In this document: positions 1 to 10,242 of the stretch, piece by piece
Numbering within the stretch: position 1 is the stretch's first letter
Layout: each line of letters opens with the position of its first letter
Assembly: GCA_964404285.1 (NCBI GenBank)
Contig: CAYOJK010000001.1
Span: forward strand, 62,001-126,000
Reading direction: 5' to 3'
Length of the DNA stretch: 64,000 nucleotides
Source: JBASEY01 sp964404285
Lineage (GTDB): Bacteria > CSSED10-310
Translations under genes and position numbers: made by a program
Notes under the pieces: model-generated
Told to the model about the DNA's origin: nothing
What the model saw: only the letters and a program-made list of their open reading frames with translations
The model's database searches: none

Positions 1-3000
1 TTTTAACGCAGTGTTATTATATTTTCTAAAACCTGTTCCTGCTGGAATCAATCTTCCAACAACAACATTCTCTTTCAATCCACGTAAATTGTCAACCTTT
101 CCGGATACAGCGGCCTCGGTCAACACTCGCGTCGTTTCCTGGAAAGCTGCAGCAGACATGAAGCTATCAGTTGATAACGATGCTTTTGTAATACCTTGCA
201 ACTGAAGGCTACCACTTGCCGGCTGACCACCAGCATCACGAATACGCTTGTTTTCTTTATTGAAAGTCCACCTATCGACCAGCTCTTCAACCAGAAAATC
301 CGTATCGCCGACATCTTCAACTTTGATCATTCGCAGCATTTGTCGAATAATAACTTCAATATGCTTATCATTTATAGAGATATTCTGTAATCTGTAGACG
401 GCCTGGACTTCGTTCAACAAGTATCTCACCAGTTCTTTTTCACCCAGAACAGCAAGGATATCATGAGGATTATAACTGCCATCCATCAAAGGTTCTCCGG
501 CTTGTACATAACCACCTTCCATCACTTTGATAAATTTACCACGCGGAATAGCGTATTCGGCGGTGGTGCCATATGGGCTTTTTACAATCACTTTCTGCAT
601 ACCCTTTTCGATTTTTCCGTAAACAACATCGCCCTCGATCTCAGAAATAATTGCATGATCCTTGGGTTTCCTAGCTTCAAACAACTCCTCAACACGAGGT
701 AAGCCACCTGTGATATCTTTTGTCTTCTGGCTTTCACGTAAGCTCAAAGCCACCATATCACCAGCTTTGACATCTTGGCCGTGCTCGACAAGGAGATGAG
801 CTCCGGTAGGAAGGGTAACTCGCATTTTCGATCCTCTAATCGAATAGCTGGGGTGAAGCGGCTGCAACTCAGTCTTATGAATAGAACAATACTGCTTTTG
901 CCCGACCCTTCGCTTCAACTCACGGTATTTGCACTTGGGTTCCGGACACTTCAATTCATCTCTAAGCAACCTGACAATTTTTCTGGATTTACCCGTAACA
1001 GGGTCAACATCTTCTTTGACCGTCACTTCTTCAATGATATCTTCCAAAACGACCTTACCCGTTTTTTCAGCTAAAAACGGTATCGCAAACTGCTCCCAAG
1101 ATGCCAAAAGGAATCTGCGGTTATCTGATCTGATTTCAGTCGACTCAACAATCAATTGATCGACTTTGATTCTTTGACCATGTGACACAAGAACTCTGGC
1201 TTCACGGGCAATATAATACAATTCAACTTCACGAACATCTTCGTCTTCCTGAAATATTTTCATGAAACAAGCACGGTCAACAACGTGGAATTTACCTGGC
1301 TCAGCCGGTTCCAACACATCACTCGACTCAACCAATTGATCACCTTCAAGATGGTAAAATCTAACAACACCATTCACTTTTGAGAAAATCGCTGGTTGAG
1401 CAATTTGGCCTTGGCTAACATGTAGTTTTGCTCCATAAGGAATCTTGTCCGGAACAGTCCACTGCTGCCTCATTTTTTCAACCAAAATTTCTCCTTCGAC
1501 AATATCCGAACCTGACTCACGGAGCATCTGCAGTTTACCTTCAAATTCTCGGACTTTGTCATCATACAAATCATCCGTTTTAATGAAGAAAGATGCTTCT
1601 TTATTTTTACCTTTTAGAATCAGTCTGACACCCGAAACATCATCTTCACGATCATCTACAACAGTCAGCGTTCCAGGGAATGTGGCCCTGATATGTGGTT
1701 GAGCAATAATAATCCGGCCATCTTTTCGAGATAAAACGACGATTTCTTTTTTTGAGTTTTCAGCCAATTTCAGTGAAGGTGAGATGATGACACGTCCGGA
1801 AATTTCAGTAAAAGCCAAAACGTTTACATCCCCACCTTTGACCACTCCACCATGGTGAAAAGTTCTCATTGTCAACTGAGTTCCAGGTTCACCAATTGAT
1901 TGAGCAGCAATAACACCTACCGCTTCACCAAGCGCAACCTTGCCACCTCTTGCCAAATCTCTTCCGTAGCACATTCGGCAGACACCATGCTCACAATTAC
2001 AGGTCAATACGGAGCGGATCGTCACGGTTTCAATACCGGCATTCTGAATTCGCAGAGCAGCCATTTCGTCGATTTCTTCGTTTTTCTTGCACAAAATCAC
2101 ACCGGTAAATGGATCTTTAATGTCGTTCAATGCGGTTCTACCCACAATTCGATCCCCAAGGGAATAGGTCTTTGTATCGCCACCTTGAGCGCCAATTCCC
2201 GTAATCTCAATACCATCTTCTGTTTTGCAGTCTTCTTCATTCACAATGACATCTTGGGCAACATCGATCAATCGCCTGGTCAAGTATCCGGAATCCGCTG
2301 TTTTCAATGCTGTATCAGCTAGACCTTTTCTTGCGCCGTGTGTCGAAAGGAAGTATTGCAGCACCGTCAAACCTTCTCTAAAATTAGCGGTAATCGGCGT
2401 CTCAAGAATTTCTCCCGACGGTTTTGCCATTAGGCCACGCATACCGGCCAACTGGCGAATCTGCATTTTGGAACCCCTTGCTCCAGATAGAGCCATCATA
2501 TAAATAGGATTAAACATCCCGCTCTCACGGATAGCCGTTCCATCCGGCTTTGTTCTATCCACGACCAGCTCTTTGAACAACTCTTCCGAAACCCGTTCTG
2601 TGACCTTTGACCAAATATCGACGACCTTATTATATCGTTCTCCGTTCGAAATGATGCCGTCTTGATATTGTTGTTCAACTAAATAGACTTCATCACGCGC
2701 ACTATCCAGGAGATTCTTTTTCTGCAAAGGAATATATAAATCGTTTATATTAATCGAAATTCCGGCTTTTCCAGCATGACTGAATCCAAGTTCTTTTATT
2801 CTATCAATGGATTTCACACATTCTGTTTCACCATAATCACGATAAACTTCAGCTATAAGATTCCTCAAGTCCGTTTTTTCCGCCATTTTGTTGAAATACG
2901 GAAATCCTTCAGGCAATGCCTCATTAAAAATTATTCTTCCGACAGATGTTTGAACCAATTGGCCATCAATTCTAACATAAATTTTTGCCTGAAGATTTAT

Positions 3001-4623
3001 TTCCCGTGACTCATAAGCCAAAACAGCTTCTTCACCTGAGGAAAAGATTTTTCCTTCACCCAATTCACCATCCCGTAAAGTCGTCATATAATAACAACCC
3101 AGAATAATATCCTGGCTGGGCACGGCGATTGGTTTTCCATTTGATGGAGACAAAATATTGTTGCTGGCCATCATCAATAGTCTGGCCTCTATTTGAGCTT
3201 CAATTGACAAAGGAACGTGTACGGCCATTTGATCGCCATCGAAATCAGCGTTGAATGCTGTGCAAACCAATGGGTGAATTTGAATGGCTTTGCCTTCGAT
3301 CAGCATAGGCTGAAAAGCTTGTAATCCCAGCCGGTGAAGTGTTGGAGCACGGTTTAGCAGAACAGGATGGTCCTTAATTACTTCTTCCAGGATATCCCAA
3401 ACTTCCGCTCGTTCCTGTTCTACCATCTTTTTAGCGCTTTTGATGGTTGTAACCAGGCCTTTTTCTTCCAATTTATTGAATATAAACGGTTTGAACAGCT
3501 CCAAGGCCATTTTCTTCGGTAAACCGCATTGGTTGAGTTTGAGTTCAGGGCCGACCACAATAACGGATCTGCCTGAGTAATCGACACGTTTTCCCAATAG
3601 ATTCTGTCGAAAACGTCCTTGTTTGCCTTTCAGCATATCCGACAACGATCTCAACGGTCGATTGTTAGCGCCCTTTAAAACACGGCCACGCCTACCATTG
3701 TCGAATAATGCGTCAACAGCCTCCTGTAGCATTCGCTTTTCGTTTCGGATGATGACATCCGGAGCTTTTAAATCTTGTAACCTTTTCAATCGATTGTTAC
3801 GGTTGATAACCCGGCGATAAAGGTCGTTCAGATCAGAAGTTGCAAACCGACCTCCATCCAATGGAACCAAAGGACGAAGATCTGGAGGCAGCACCGGAAT
3901 GACTTCCATAATCATGTATTCCGGCTTATTACCCGATTTTCTTATCGCATCGACAACTTTTAAACGCTTGATGGCTTTTTTCAATGCCAGCTGAGACGTT
4001 TTTGCTTTCATAATCTGTCGCAGCTCATCTGAAAGCGAATCGCAGTCAATTTTGGCCAGTAGTTCCCGAATGGCCTCCGCTCCCATACCTGCACGAAAAC
4101 GAGACCCATACTCTTCCCGAAGCTCTTGATATCGTTCCTCATCTAGAAGTTCTTTTTCTTTTAAAGGTGTGTCACCTGGATCGATCACGACGTACAATTC
4201 AAAATACAGAATCCGTTCCAGTTCTCTCAGCGTCATATCCAAGATATTGCCGATCCTGGAAGGTAATCCCTTGAAAAACCACACGTGTGAAACAGGACAT
4301 GCAAGCTCGATGTGCCCGAGCCTTTCGCGTCTGACCTTTGACTGTATAACTTCAACACCGCACTTATCACAAATGATGTTTCGGTGTTTCATCCGCTTGT
4401 ATTTACCACAATTACACTCAAAATCTTTCGTCGGGCCGAATATTTTGGCACAAAACAAACCGCCTCGCTCCGGTTTAAACGTCCTATAATTGATCGTTTC
4501 CGGTTTAGTGACTTCGCCCCAACTCCACTGAACGATTTTTTCAGGTGATGCAATCCGTATCCTGATCGCATCCCATTTTTCATTTTCTTTTGGCTTTTCG
4601 AAAAGAGTGTAAATATCGTCCAA
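1..4623 (-). CDS. rpoC: RNA polymerase beta' subunit (3' end outside window)
   Basis: Catalytic beta' subunit of RNA polymerase. There are 1541 open codons and no stop; the last visible residues (VGRLIPAGTG followed by FRKYNN) correspond to the conserved C-terminal end, so probably only tens of residues are missing. The start is taken as TTG at 4623, because GGAGGT lies about 7 bases before it and the protein then begins DDIYTLFEKPK as in relatives; an in-frame ATG at 4638 would put the ribosome site inside the gene. Visible landmarks are the N-terminal zinc site (CNCGKYKRMKHRNIICDKC), the catalytic DFDGD at residues 460-464 and the second zinc site (CNCEHGVCRMC). It is longer than the E. coli protein (1407). 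Residues about 1221-1252 hold an unusual C-x4-C, C-x2-H segment (C1226, C1231, C1246, H1249). It lies 47 bases downstream of rpoB. Confidence 0.98.
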   Translation of the reverse strand, partial: MDDIYTLFEKPKENEKWDAIRIRIASPEKIVQWSWGEVTKPETINYRTFKPERGGLFCAKIFGPTKDFECNCGKYKRMKHRNIICDKCGVEVIQSKVRRERLGHIELACPVSHVWFFKGLPSRIGNILDMTLRELERILYFELYVVIDPGDTPLKEKELLDEERYQELREEYGSRFRAGMGAEAIRELLAKIDCDSLSDELRQIMKAKTSQLALKKAIKRLKVVDAIRKSGNKPEYMIMEVIPVLPPDLRPLVPLDGGRFATSDLNDLYRRVINRNNRLKRLQDLKAPDVIIRNEKRMLQEAVDALFDNGRRGRVLKGANNRPLRSLSDMLKGKQGRFRQNLLGKRVDYSGRSVIVVGPELKLNQCGLPKKMALELFKPFIFNKLEEKGLVTTIKSAKKMVEQERAEVWDILEEVIKDHPVLLNRAPTLHRLGLQAFQPMLIEGKAIQIHPLVCTAFNADFDGDQMAVHVPLSIEAQIEARLLMMASNNILSPSNGKPIAVPSQDIILGCYYMTTLRDGELGEGKIFSSGEEAVLAYESREINLQAKIYVRIDGQLVQTSVGRIIFNEALPEGFPYFNKMAEKTDLRNLIAEVYRDYGETECVKSIDRIKELGFSHAGKAGISININDLYIPLQKKNLLDSARDEVYLVEQQYQDGIISNGERYNKVVDIWSKVTERVSEELFKELVVDRTKPDGTAIRESGMFNPIYMMALSGARGSKMQIRQLAGMRGLMAKPSGEILETPITANFREGLTVLQYFLSTHGARKGLADTALKTADSGYLTRRLIDVAQDVIVNEEDCKTEDGIEITGIGAQGGDTKTYSLGDRIVGRTALNDIKDPFTGVILCKKNEEIDEMAALRIQNAGIETVTIRSVLTCNCEHGVCRMCYGRDLARGGKVALGEAVGVIAAQSIGEPGTQLTMRTFHHGGVVKGGDVNVLAFTEISGRVIISPSLKLAENSKKEIVVLSRKDGRIIIAQPHIRATFPGTLTVVDDREDDVSGVRLILKGKNKEASFFIKTDDLYDDKVREFEGKLQMLRESGSDIVEGEILVEKMRQQWTVPDKIPYGAKLHVSQGQIAQPAIFSKVNGVVRFYHLEGDQLVESSDVLEPAEPGKFHVVDRACFMKIFQEDEDVREVELYYIAREARVLVSHGQRIKVDQLIVESTEIRSDNRRFLLASWEQFAIPFLAEKTGKVVLEDIIEEVTVKEDVDPVTGKSRKIVRLLRDELKCPEPKCKYRELKRRVGQKQYCSIHKTELQPLHPSYSIRGSKMRVTLPTGAHLLVEHGQDVKAGDMVALSLRESQKTKDITGGLPRVEELFEARKPKDHAIISEIEGDVVYGKIEKGMQKVIVKSPYGTTAEYAIPRGKFIKVMEGGYVQAGEPLMDGSYNPHDILAVLGEKELVRYLLNEVQAVYRLQNISINDKHIEVIIRQMLRMIKVEDVGDTDFLVEELVDRWTFNKENKRIRDAGGQPASGSLQLQGITKASLSTDSFMSAAAFQETTRVLTEAAVSGKVDNLRGLKENVVVGRLIPAGTGFRKYNNTALK

Positions 4624-4670
4624 AGCCAATACCTCCATTCAAGTTGGTTAATCAACCCTGAGGTTGAGCC

Positions 4671-7600
4671 CTATTCAGAGCTGGTTTTACTCTCGATCTT
4701 TTCTTCAAGACCTACATTGTCTTTTTGTCTTTCAGTGTCAATTAATTCCACATCCAGTCCGAGAGATTGCAGTTCCTTTCGCAATACATTGAAAGACTCA
4801 GGAATACCTGGTTCCAGCATGCTTTCACCCTTTACAATGGCCTGATAAATACGGGTTCGACCCAGAACATCATCGGATTTGACTGTCAAAATTTCCTGTA
4901 GAGTATAGGCAGCTCCATAGCCTTCTAATGCCCACACTTCCATCTCACCAAAGCGTTGACCACCAAATTGCGCTTTTCCACCAAGAGGTTGCTGGGTAAC
5001 CAATGAATAAGGGCCAATTGATCGGGCGTGAATTTTATCATCGACCAAGTGATCGAGCTTCAGCATATAGATGTATCCAACCGTAACCGGCTGATCAAAA
5101 GGTTCACCTGTTCTTCCATCATATAAGATAATCTTGCCGTCTTCAGGCAGTTCTGCAAGACGCAAGGCTTCCTTGATTTCCAATTCTGTCGCACCGTCAA
5201 ATACCGGGCTGGCCATATAGACGCCATCCTTCAAATCTCTACATAATTCAAAAACTTCATCCTCAGACATGGCTTCTATAAAATCGATTGTGTCCTTTTT
5301 GTTGAAAACTTTCTTTAGAAAATCTTTCATCTGAGGAATACAGTCGGTCTTATACTTATCCATCAAGCCCTGTATTTGATCTCCCAAGCCCCGTGATGCC
5401 CAGCCCAACGTGGTTTCTAAAAGCTGGCCAACATTCATTCGTGATGGAACACCTAAGGGGTTCAGAACAATTTCTACCGGCGTCCCGTCCGGTAAAAACG
5501 GCATATCCTCTTCAGGATTTATTTTGGAAATAACACCTTTATTTCCGTGTCGACCTGCCATTTTATCACCAACCTGGAGCTTTCTCTTAACAGCAATAAA
5601 AACTTTGACTGTCTTGATAACACCTGCCGGTAACTCATCGCTTCGCTGCAATCGATTGATCTTCTCATCATAAATCAATTTTATGATGTCTGCCTGCTCA
5701 TTCGTGCGATTTTTTATCTTCTTTAGTTCGGGTGCAAGTTTTTGATGATTTTTTAACGGCACTCTTTCAACAAGGATATCCGGAATTTTGTTAATAACCT
5801 GAACAGTAACAACAGCGTCTTTTTTGAGTAACAATTCAGAAGAAACCGGATCAAAAAAGTCTTCCGCTACCTTTTGGTCGACATATAATTTTCGGATGCT
5901 ATTTATCTCTTCATCCCGAATAATGGTCAACTCATCTTCGTAGTCTTTTTTAATTCTGGACAAGCTTTCATCTTCAATCGATTTAGAGCGCTCATCCTTC
6001 TCAACACCTTTTCGCGAAAAGACATGAACATCGATTACTGTTCCTTCGATACCTGATGGAACGACCAAAGATGCATCTTTTATGTCTCCACCTTTTTCAC
6101 CAAAAATAGCTCGTAGCAATTTTTCTTCCGGAGACAACTGCGTTTCACCCTTAGGAGTGATTTTTCCTACCAGCACATCGCCTTGTTTAACTTCAGCTCC
6201 CAAACGAATTATTCCGCTTTCATCAAGATTTCTCAGAAGTTCTTCAGAAACATTGGGAATATCACGGGTTATCTCTTCATTTCCAAGCTTGGTTTCTCTA
6301 GCGGATATATCAAATGAGACGATATGTATTGACGTAAACAAATCCTCTTTAACAACTTTTTCCGAAATCAAAATGGCATCTTCAAAGTTGTAGCCATGCC
6401 AAGGCATGAAGGCGACCAGGATATTTCGTCCCAAAGCCAGTTCACCTTTGTTTGTGGCCGGACCATCCGCAATAATCTCACCCTTCGCCACATGCTGTCC
6501 CCGACTGACAATCGGAACTTGATTGACACAGGTATTTTGATTAGAGCGTTTGAACTTGACCAGCGTGTAAATGTCAACCGGTGATTCCTGCACCAAGATT
6601 TCGGATGCATCTCCTTCATCTGCTCGAACAATGATTCGATTGGCATTGACAGCTTCCACTATTCCTGCGCGTTTAGCACGAACAACAACTCCTGAATCTC
6701 CAACCGCAATGCGCTCCATCCCCGTTCCAACAAAAGGCGCTTCAGTTTGCAACAACGGCACTGCCTGGCGCTGCATATTCGATCCCATCAAAGCTCTATT
6801 GGCATCATCGTGTTCAAGAAAAGGTATAAGAGCAGTCGATACTGAAACGAGCTGTTTCGGGCTGACATCCATATAATCCACAGCGTCTCTTGCAGCTAAA
6901 AGCGGTTCTCCACCTGATCGACAATTGATACGCTCACCAATCAGTTTTCCTTTTTTATCAATGGGAATGCTCGCCTGAGCAATATTATATTTTCTTCCTC
7001 CAAGAGTGCGTACTTCTTGGTCTTCATCCAAAGCCGTCAGATATTCAATTGTATCTGTTACCTTCGCATTGGCGATTTTTCTATACGGAGTTTCGATAAA
7101 CCCATGTGGAGTAACGCGTGCATAGGTCGACAGCGAGACAATCAAGCCGACGTTTGGTCCTTCGGGTGTTTCAATCGGACAAATTCTGCCGTAATGCGTT
7201 GAGTGAACATCTCGCACCTCAAAACCCGCTCGATCTCGAGACAAACCACCTGGGCCAAGCGCTGAGAGTCGTCTTTTATGCGTCAGTTCGGTCAATGGAT
7301 TGACTTGGTCTAAGAATTGGCTGAGCTGGCTGGAACCGAAAAACTCATTCAGCGCTGCTGTTACAGGTTTTGGATTGATCAGGGCATTCGGCATGGTTGT
7401 CGTCATATCCTGAGTCGCCATCCGCTCTCGAATAGCGCGCTCCATCCTGACCAAGCCTATACGAAACTGGTTTTGAAGGAGTTCTCCGACTGCCCGAATT
7501 CTTCTATTTCCCATATGGTCGATATCATCGATCGTGCCTTCACCATTTTTTAAACGAAGCAGATATTTCATCACCGCAACAACATCTTCCGGCAACAAGG

Positions 7601-9158
7601 TACGCTGTGTTAACGGGACATCCAGAGAAACTTTTTTATTCATTTTATAACGGCCGACATCAGAGAGATCGTAGTATTTTGGGTTAAAGAAAAGTCGATC
7701 GAAAAGGCTTGACGCACTTTCTGCCGTCAACGGGTCCCCTGGTCTAAGTTTGCGATAAATTTCAATCTGCGCCTGTCGTTGAATATCCGCCTCATCGATC
7801 ATATCTTCCGCTGTTGTATCTTTTTCAAGTGTTGCATGGATCGCCGTGCCAATCGACGAGGTTTCGACAGAAACGAGTTCTAATATTTCCGGCATGATCC
7901 GCTCAAGCAATGGGACATGTTCCAGGGTCAATTCTTCGTTACTTTCAACGACAATTTCGCCTGTTTCCATGTCAACAATATCGGAAGTGGTAAATCTACC
8001 GACTAGATCAGTCACGGAATATATTAATTCAGAAATATTCGCTTTTTTCAGTTGCAAAAGCGTGGCTCTGGTGAATTTTTTATCCATTTTTAGGATGAAT
8101 TTTGTTTCGTCGTCCGGATCAGCCAGATCCCATGGTATTCGTTCACCAATCAACTGCTTGTCAACTTTTCTCACATAGCTTTTACCGGAACGGGTAAAAA
8201 TATCAGGGGTGTAAAACAGCTTTAAAATTTCTTCATTTGACGTGTAACCAAGCGCTCGCAGTAGTATGGTGGCAAGAATTTTTCTTTTTCGATCGATTCT
8301 TACATACAATAAGTCATTGATATCAAATTCGAGTTCTACCCATGAACCTCTATAGGGGATGATACGGGCAGAATAGAGTACTTTTCCGCTGACGTGTTTG
8401 CTTCCTTTGTCATGTTTGAAAAAAACACCGGGAGACCGGTGCATCTGGCTGACAATGACCCTTTCCGCTCCGTTGACGATGAAAGTAGATTTATCACCGA
8501 CTCGGATGGCGCCTTGCAAGTCAGTCGTCACATCTGTCATGACAGGCATTTCGCCAAGATAGACTTCTTGTTCCTTAATGTCACGAATCGATCGTATATC
8601 GGAGTCGGCATCTTCATCCCATACAAGGAGGCGAACCATAACCTTCATCGGGGCAGAAAATGTCATACCTCGCTGACGACATTCGTTAACATCATATTTC
8701 ATACTCAACGTGACACGTTTTTCACATTGATCACACAGGATATACTTTGGTGATGTTCCACACTTGGCGCAGACACCAGGGTGTTGGCCTTCTTCTTTCA
8801 GTTTCAGTAGATCCCCGACACCTTCGACATGTCCACACTTACATCTCCAAGTATACCGTTTGACCATTCCTTTGGTTTTTCCACAACTGCATTCCCACGA
8901 ACCGATTTCATATGAGACAAACTCCAAAGAAGCGGTTTTGTTGTAGTTTTCAATTGGAAATATATCCCTGAAGATTTCTTCGATGCCGCTGTTTCTATCA
9001 CGGTCTTCGGGGAGCATATCCATTTGCAGAAATCGTTCGAAAGAATCCTGTTGCACCGCTAAAAGATTTGGCACTGGTATAGCAGAGCCAATTTTTGAAT
9101 AATCGCGACGCCAACGAAGATTTTTCAATAATTGGGAGGCATTATTGATTTCGGCCAT
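4671..9158 (-). CDS. rpoB: RNA polymerase beta subunit
   Basis: Beta subunit of RNA polymerase, 1495 residues against 1342 in E. coli. The rifampicin pocket is clear (FFGSSQLSQF, THKRRLSALGPGG) and the residues equivalent to E. coli Q513, D516, H526, R529 and S531 are present; the position equivalent to N518 is Val. The proteobacterial-type insertion after GEKGG...DASLVVPSG is also present. The oddity is at the N-terminus. Between SLEFVSYEIGSWE and VTLSMKYDVNECRQRG there are about 60 extra residues with eight cysteines (90, 92, 106, 108, 130, 133, 142, 145) in CxC, CxC, CxxC, CxxC spacing, which looks like one or two structural zinc modules. It is cotranscribed with rpoC downstream and is separated from rplL by a hairpin. 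Confidence 0.98.
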   Translation of the reverse strand: MAEINNASQLLKNLRWRRDYSKIGSAIPVPNLLAVQQDSFERFLQMDMLPEDRDRNSGIEEIFRDIFPIENYNKTASLEFVSYEIGSWECSCGKTKGMVKRYTWRCKCGHVEGVGDLLKLKEEGQHPGVCAKCGTSPKYILCDQCEKRVTLSMKYDVNECRQRGMTFSAPMKVMVRLLVWDEDADSDIRSIRDIKEQEVYLGEMPVMTDVTTDLQGAIRVGDKSTFIVNGAERVIVSQMHRSPGVFFKHDKGSKHVSGKVLYSARIIPYRGSWVELEFDINDLLYVRIDRKRKILATILLRALGYTSNEEILKLFYTPDIFTRSGKSYVRKVDKQLIGERIPWDLADPDDETKFILKMDKKFTRATLLQLKKANISELIYSVTDLVGRFTTSDIVDMETGEIVVESNEELTLEHVPLLERIMPEILELVSVETSSIGTAIHATLEKDTTAEDMIDEADIQRQAQIEIYRKLRPGDPLTAESASSLFDRLFFNPKYYDLSDVGRYKMNKKVSLDVPLTQRTLLPEDVVAVMKYLLRLKNGEGTIDDIDHMGNRRIRAVGELLQNQFRIGLVRMERAIRERMATQDMTTTMPNALINPKPVTAALNEFFGSSQLSQFLDQVNPLTELTHKRRLSALGPGGLSRDRAGFEVRDVHSTHYGRICPIETPEGPNVGLIVSLSTYARVTPHGFIETPYRKIANAKVTDTIEYLTALDEDQEVRTLGGRKYNIAQASIPIDKKGKLIGERINCRSGGEPLLAARDAVDYMDVSPKQLVSVSTALIPFLEHDDANRALMGSNMQRQAVPLLQTEAPFVGTGMERIAVGDSGVVVRAKRAGIVEAVNANRIIVRADEGDASEILVQESPVDIYTLVKFKRSNQNTCVNQVPIVSRGQHVAKGEIIADGPATNKGELALGRNILVAFMPWHGYNFEDAILISEKVVKEDLFTSIHIVSFDISARETKLGNEEITRDIPNVSEELLRNLDESGIIRLGAEVKQGDVLVGKITPKGETQLSPEEKLLRAIFGEKGGDIKDASLVVPSGIEGTVIDVHVFSRKGVEKDERSKSIEDESLSRIKKDYEDELTIIRDEEINSIRKLYVDQKVAEDFFDPVSSELLLKKDAVVTVQVINKIPDILVERVPLKNHQKLAPELKKIKNRTNEQADIIKLIYDEKINRLQRSDELPAGVIKTVKVFIAVKRKLQVGDKMAGRHGNKGVISKINPEEDMPFLPDGTPVEIVLNPLGVPSRMNVGQLLETTLGWASRGLGDQIQGLMDKYKTDCIPQMKDFLKKVFNKKDTIDFIEAMSEDEVFELCRDLKDGVYMASPVFDGATELEIKEALRLAELPEDGKIILYDGRTGEPFDQPVTVGYIYMLKLDHLVDDKIHARSIGPYSLVTQQPLGGKAQFGGQRFGEMEVWALEGYGAAYTLQEILTVKSDDVLGRTRIYQAIVKGESMLEPGIPESFNVLRKELQSLGLDVELIDTERQKDNVGLEEKIESKTSSE

Positions 9159-9192
9159 TCGTTCTCCATCCTGGTATGGATTAACATGTTAA

Positions 9193-9219
9193 CCACATCA
9201 GGACACTCGTCCTGAGTGG
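9193..9219 (-). promoter_or_regulatory. Hairpin between rplL and rpoB
   Basis: A 7-bp perfect stem (TCAGGAC / GTCCTGA) with a 4-base loop extends outward by CCA/TGG after a small mismatch. It lies between the rplL stop and the rpoB start and has no T-tract, so it is not a full terminator. In E. coli this gap holds an attenuator and an RNase III site; a similar role in setting the L7/L12 to beta ratio is inferred from position only. Confidence 0.5.
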
Positions 9220-9254
9220 CTGGTAACGTATAAATGGTAAGCGGATAAATCTAT

Positions 9255-9647
9255 CTATTTTATTTCAACCTGCGCACCGGATTCTTCCAGTTTTGCTTTG
9301 ATTGATTCCGCTTCTGCTTTGCTTACAGATTCTTTTACAGGTTTCGGCAGTGAGTCGACCAGGTCTTTGGCTTCCTTGAGTCCCAGACCCGTGATTTCTC
9401 GGACAACCTTGATAACCTGAATTTTTTTGTCTCCAAAAGAAATCAGTTCAACCGTAAATTCTGTCTGTTCTTCTACCTGTGCTCCTGCGGCAGCGCCGGC
9501 GCCTGATGTATCGACAGCAGCAACAGCAACGGGAGCTGCGGCTGATACGCCATAACGCTCTTCCATTTCCTTGATAAGGTCTGAAAGTTCAAGCACAGTT
9601 AGTTTGTCCACAAAGTCCAGGAATTGTTCCTTCGTAATCTCAGCCAT
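9255..9647 (-). CDS. rplL: 50S ribosomal protein L7/L12
   Basis: Stalk protein of the large ribosomal subunit, which recruits translation GTPases. The 130 residues show the family layout: an N-terminal dimerisation helix (EQFLDFVDKLTVLELSDLIK), an Ala/Gly-rich hinge (residues about 35-58) and a C-terminal domain with the conserved KIQVIKVVREITGLGLKEAKDLVD. GGAGG lies just before the start. It follows rplJ, so L10 and L7/L12 are co-expressed as in most bacteria. Confidence 0.98.
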   Translation of the reverse strand: MAEITKEQFLDFVDKLTVLELSDLIKEMEERYGVSAAAPVAVAAVDTSGAGAAAGAQVEEQTEFTVELISFGDKKIQVIKVVREITGLGLKEAKDLVDSLPKPVKESVSKAEAESIKAKLEESGAQVEIK

Positions 9648-9702
9648 TATAATTTCCTCCTTATTGAGAAGTGTTTATCTCCTAAATAAAAATTGTCTAA
9701 AT

Positions 9703-10218
9703 TTACTCCTTGGAATTCTTAATTCCATTCAAAACATTCATTAAACCAGTGATGTTCCCCGCCAAAATTCTAACCAGACCCGCAACCGGAGCTTGCATAG
9801 TTCCCAGTAATTTTGCCAGCAAGACCTCCCGAGGCGGTAAATCAGCCAATTGAAGCATCTGGCTCTGATTGATTATCTGACTACCGACAACCGCTGTTTT
9901 GAACTTCAAATTGGGATTGGTCTTTGCAAATTCGTTGATTATTTTGAAACCGGCAACCGGATCACTTTTACTGATAGCTGCCGCTGTAGGACCTTTTATA
10001 TGCTCTTTCACACCTTCATAAGGTGTCCCTTCAGCAGCTCGCCTGGTCAGAGTGTTTTTAACAACTTGAAACTGAACCGATACTTCACTAAGCAGACGTC
10101 TCAGTTGTGTAATTTCTTTAACATTCAATCCCTTATAGTCAAGGAATACCGCTGATACGGCGGAAAGAAGATCGCTTTGAATTTCCTGGACTTTTGCTTC
10201 TTTTTCGATGCGTTTCAC
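9703..10218 (-). CDS. rplJ: 50S ribosomal protein L10
   Basis: Anchors the L7/L12 stalk to 23S rRNA. The 171 residues match the family, including FLDYKGLNVKEITQLRRL and VVKNTLTRRA near the N-terminus and a C-terminal helix for L7/L12 binding. The gene starts 24 bases after rplA, so the long leader used for L10 autoregulation in enterobacteria has no room here and control probably differs. Confidence 0.97.
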   Translation of the reverse strand: MKRIEKEAKVQEIQSDLLSAVSAVFLDYKGLNVKEITQLRRLLSEVSVQFQVVKNTLTRRAAEGTPYEGVKEHIKGPTAAAISKSDPVAGFKIINEFAKTNPNLKFKTAVVGSQIINQSQMLQLADLPPREVLLAKLLGTMQAPVAGLVRILAGNITGLMNVLNGIKNSKE

Positions 10219-10242
10219 GTTTCTATCCTTTCATCACTGTAT

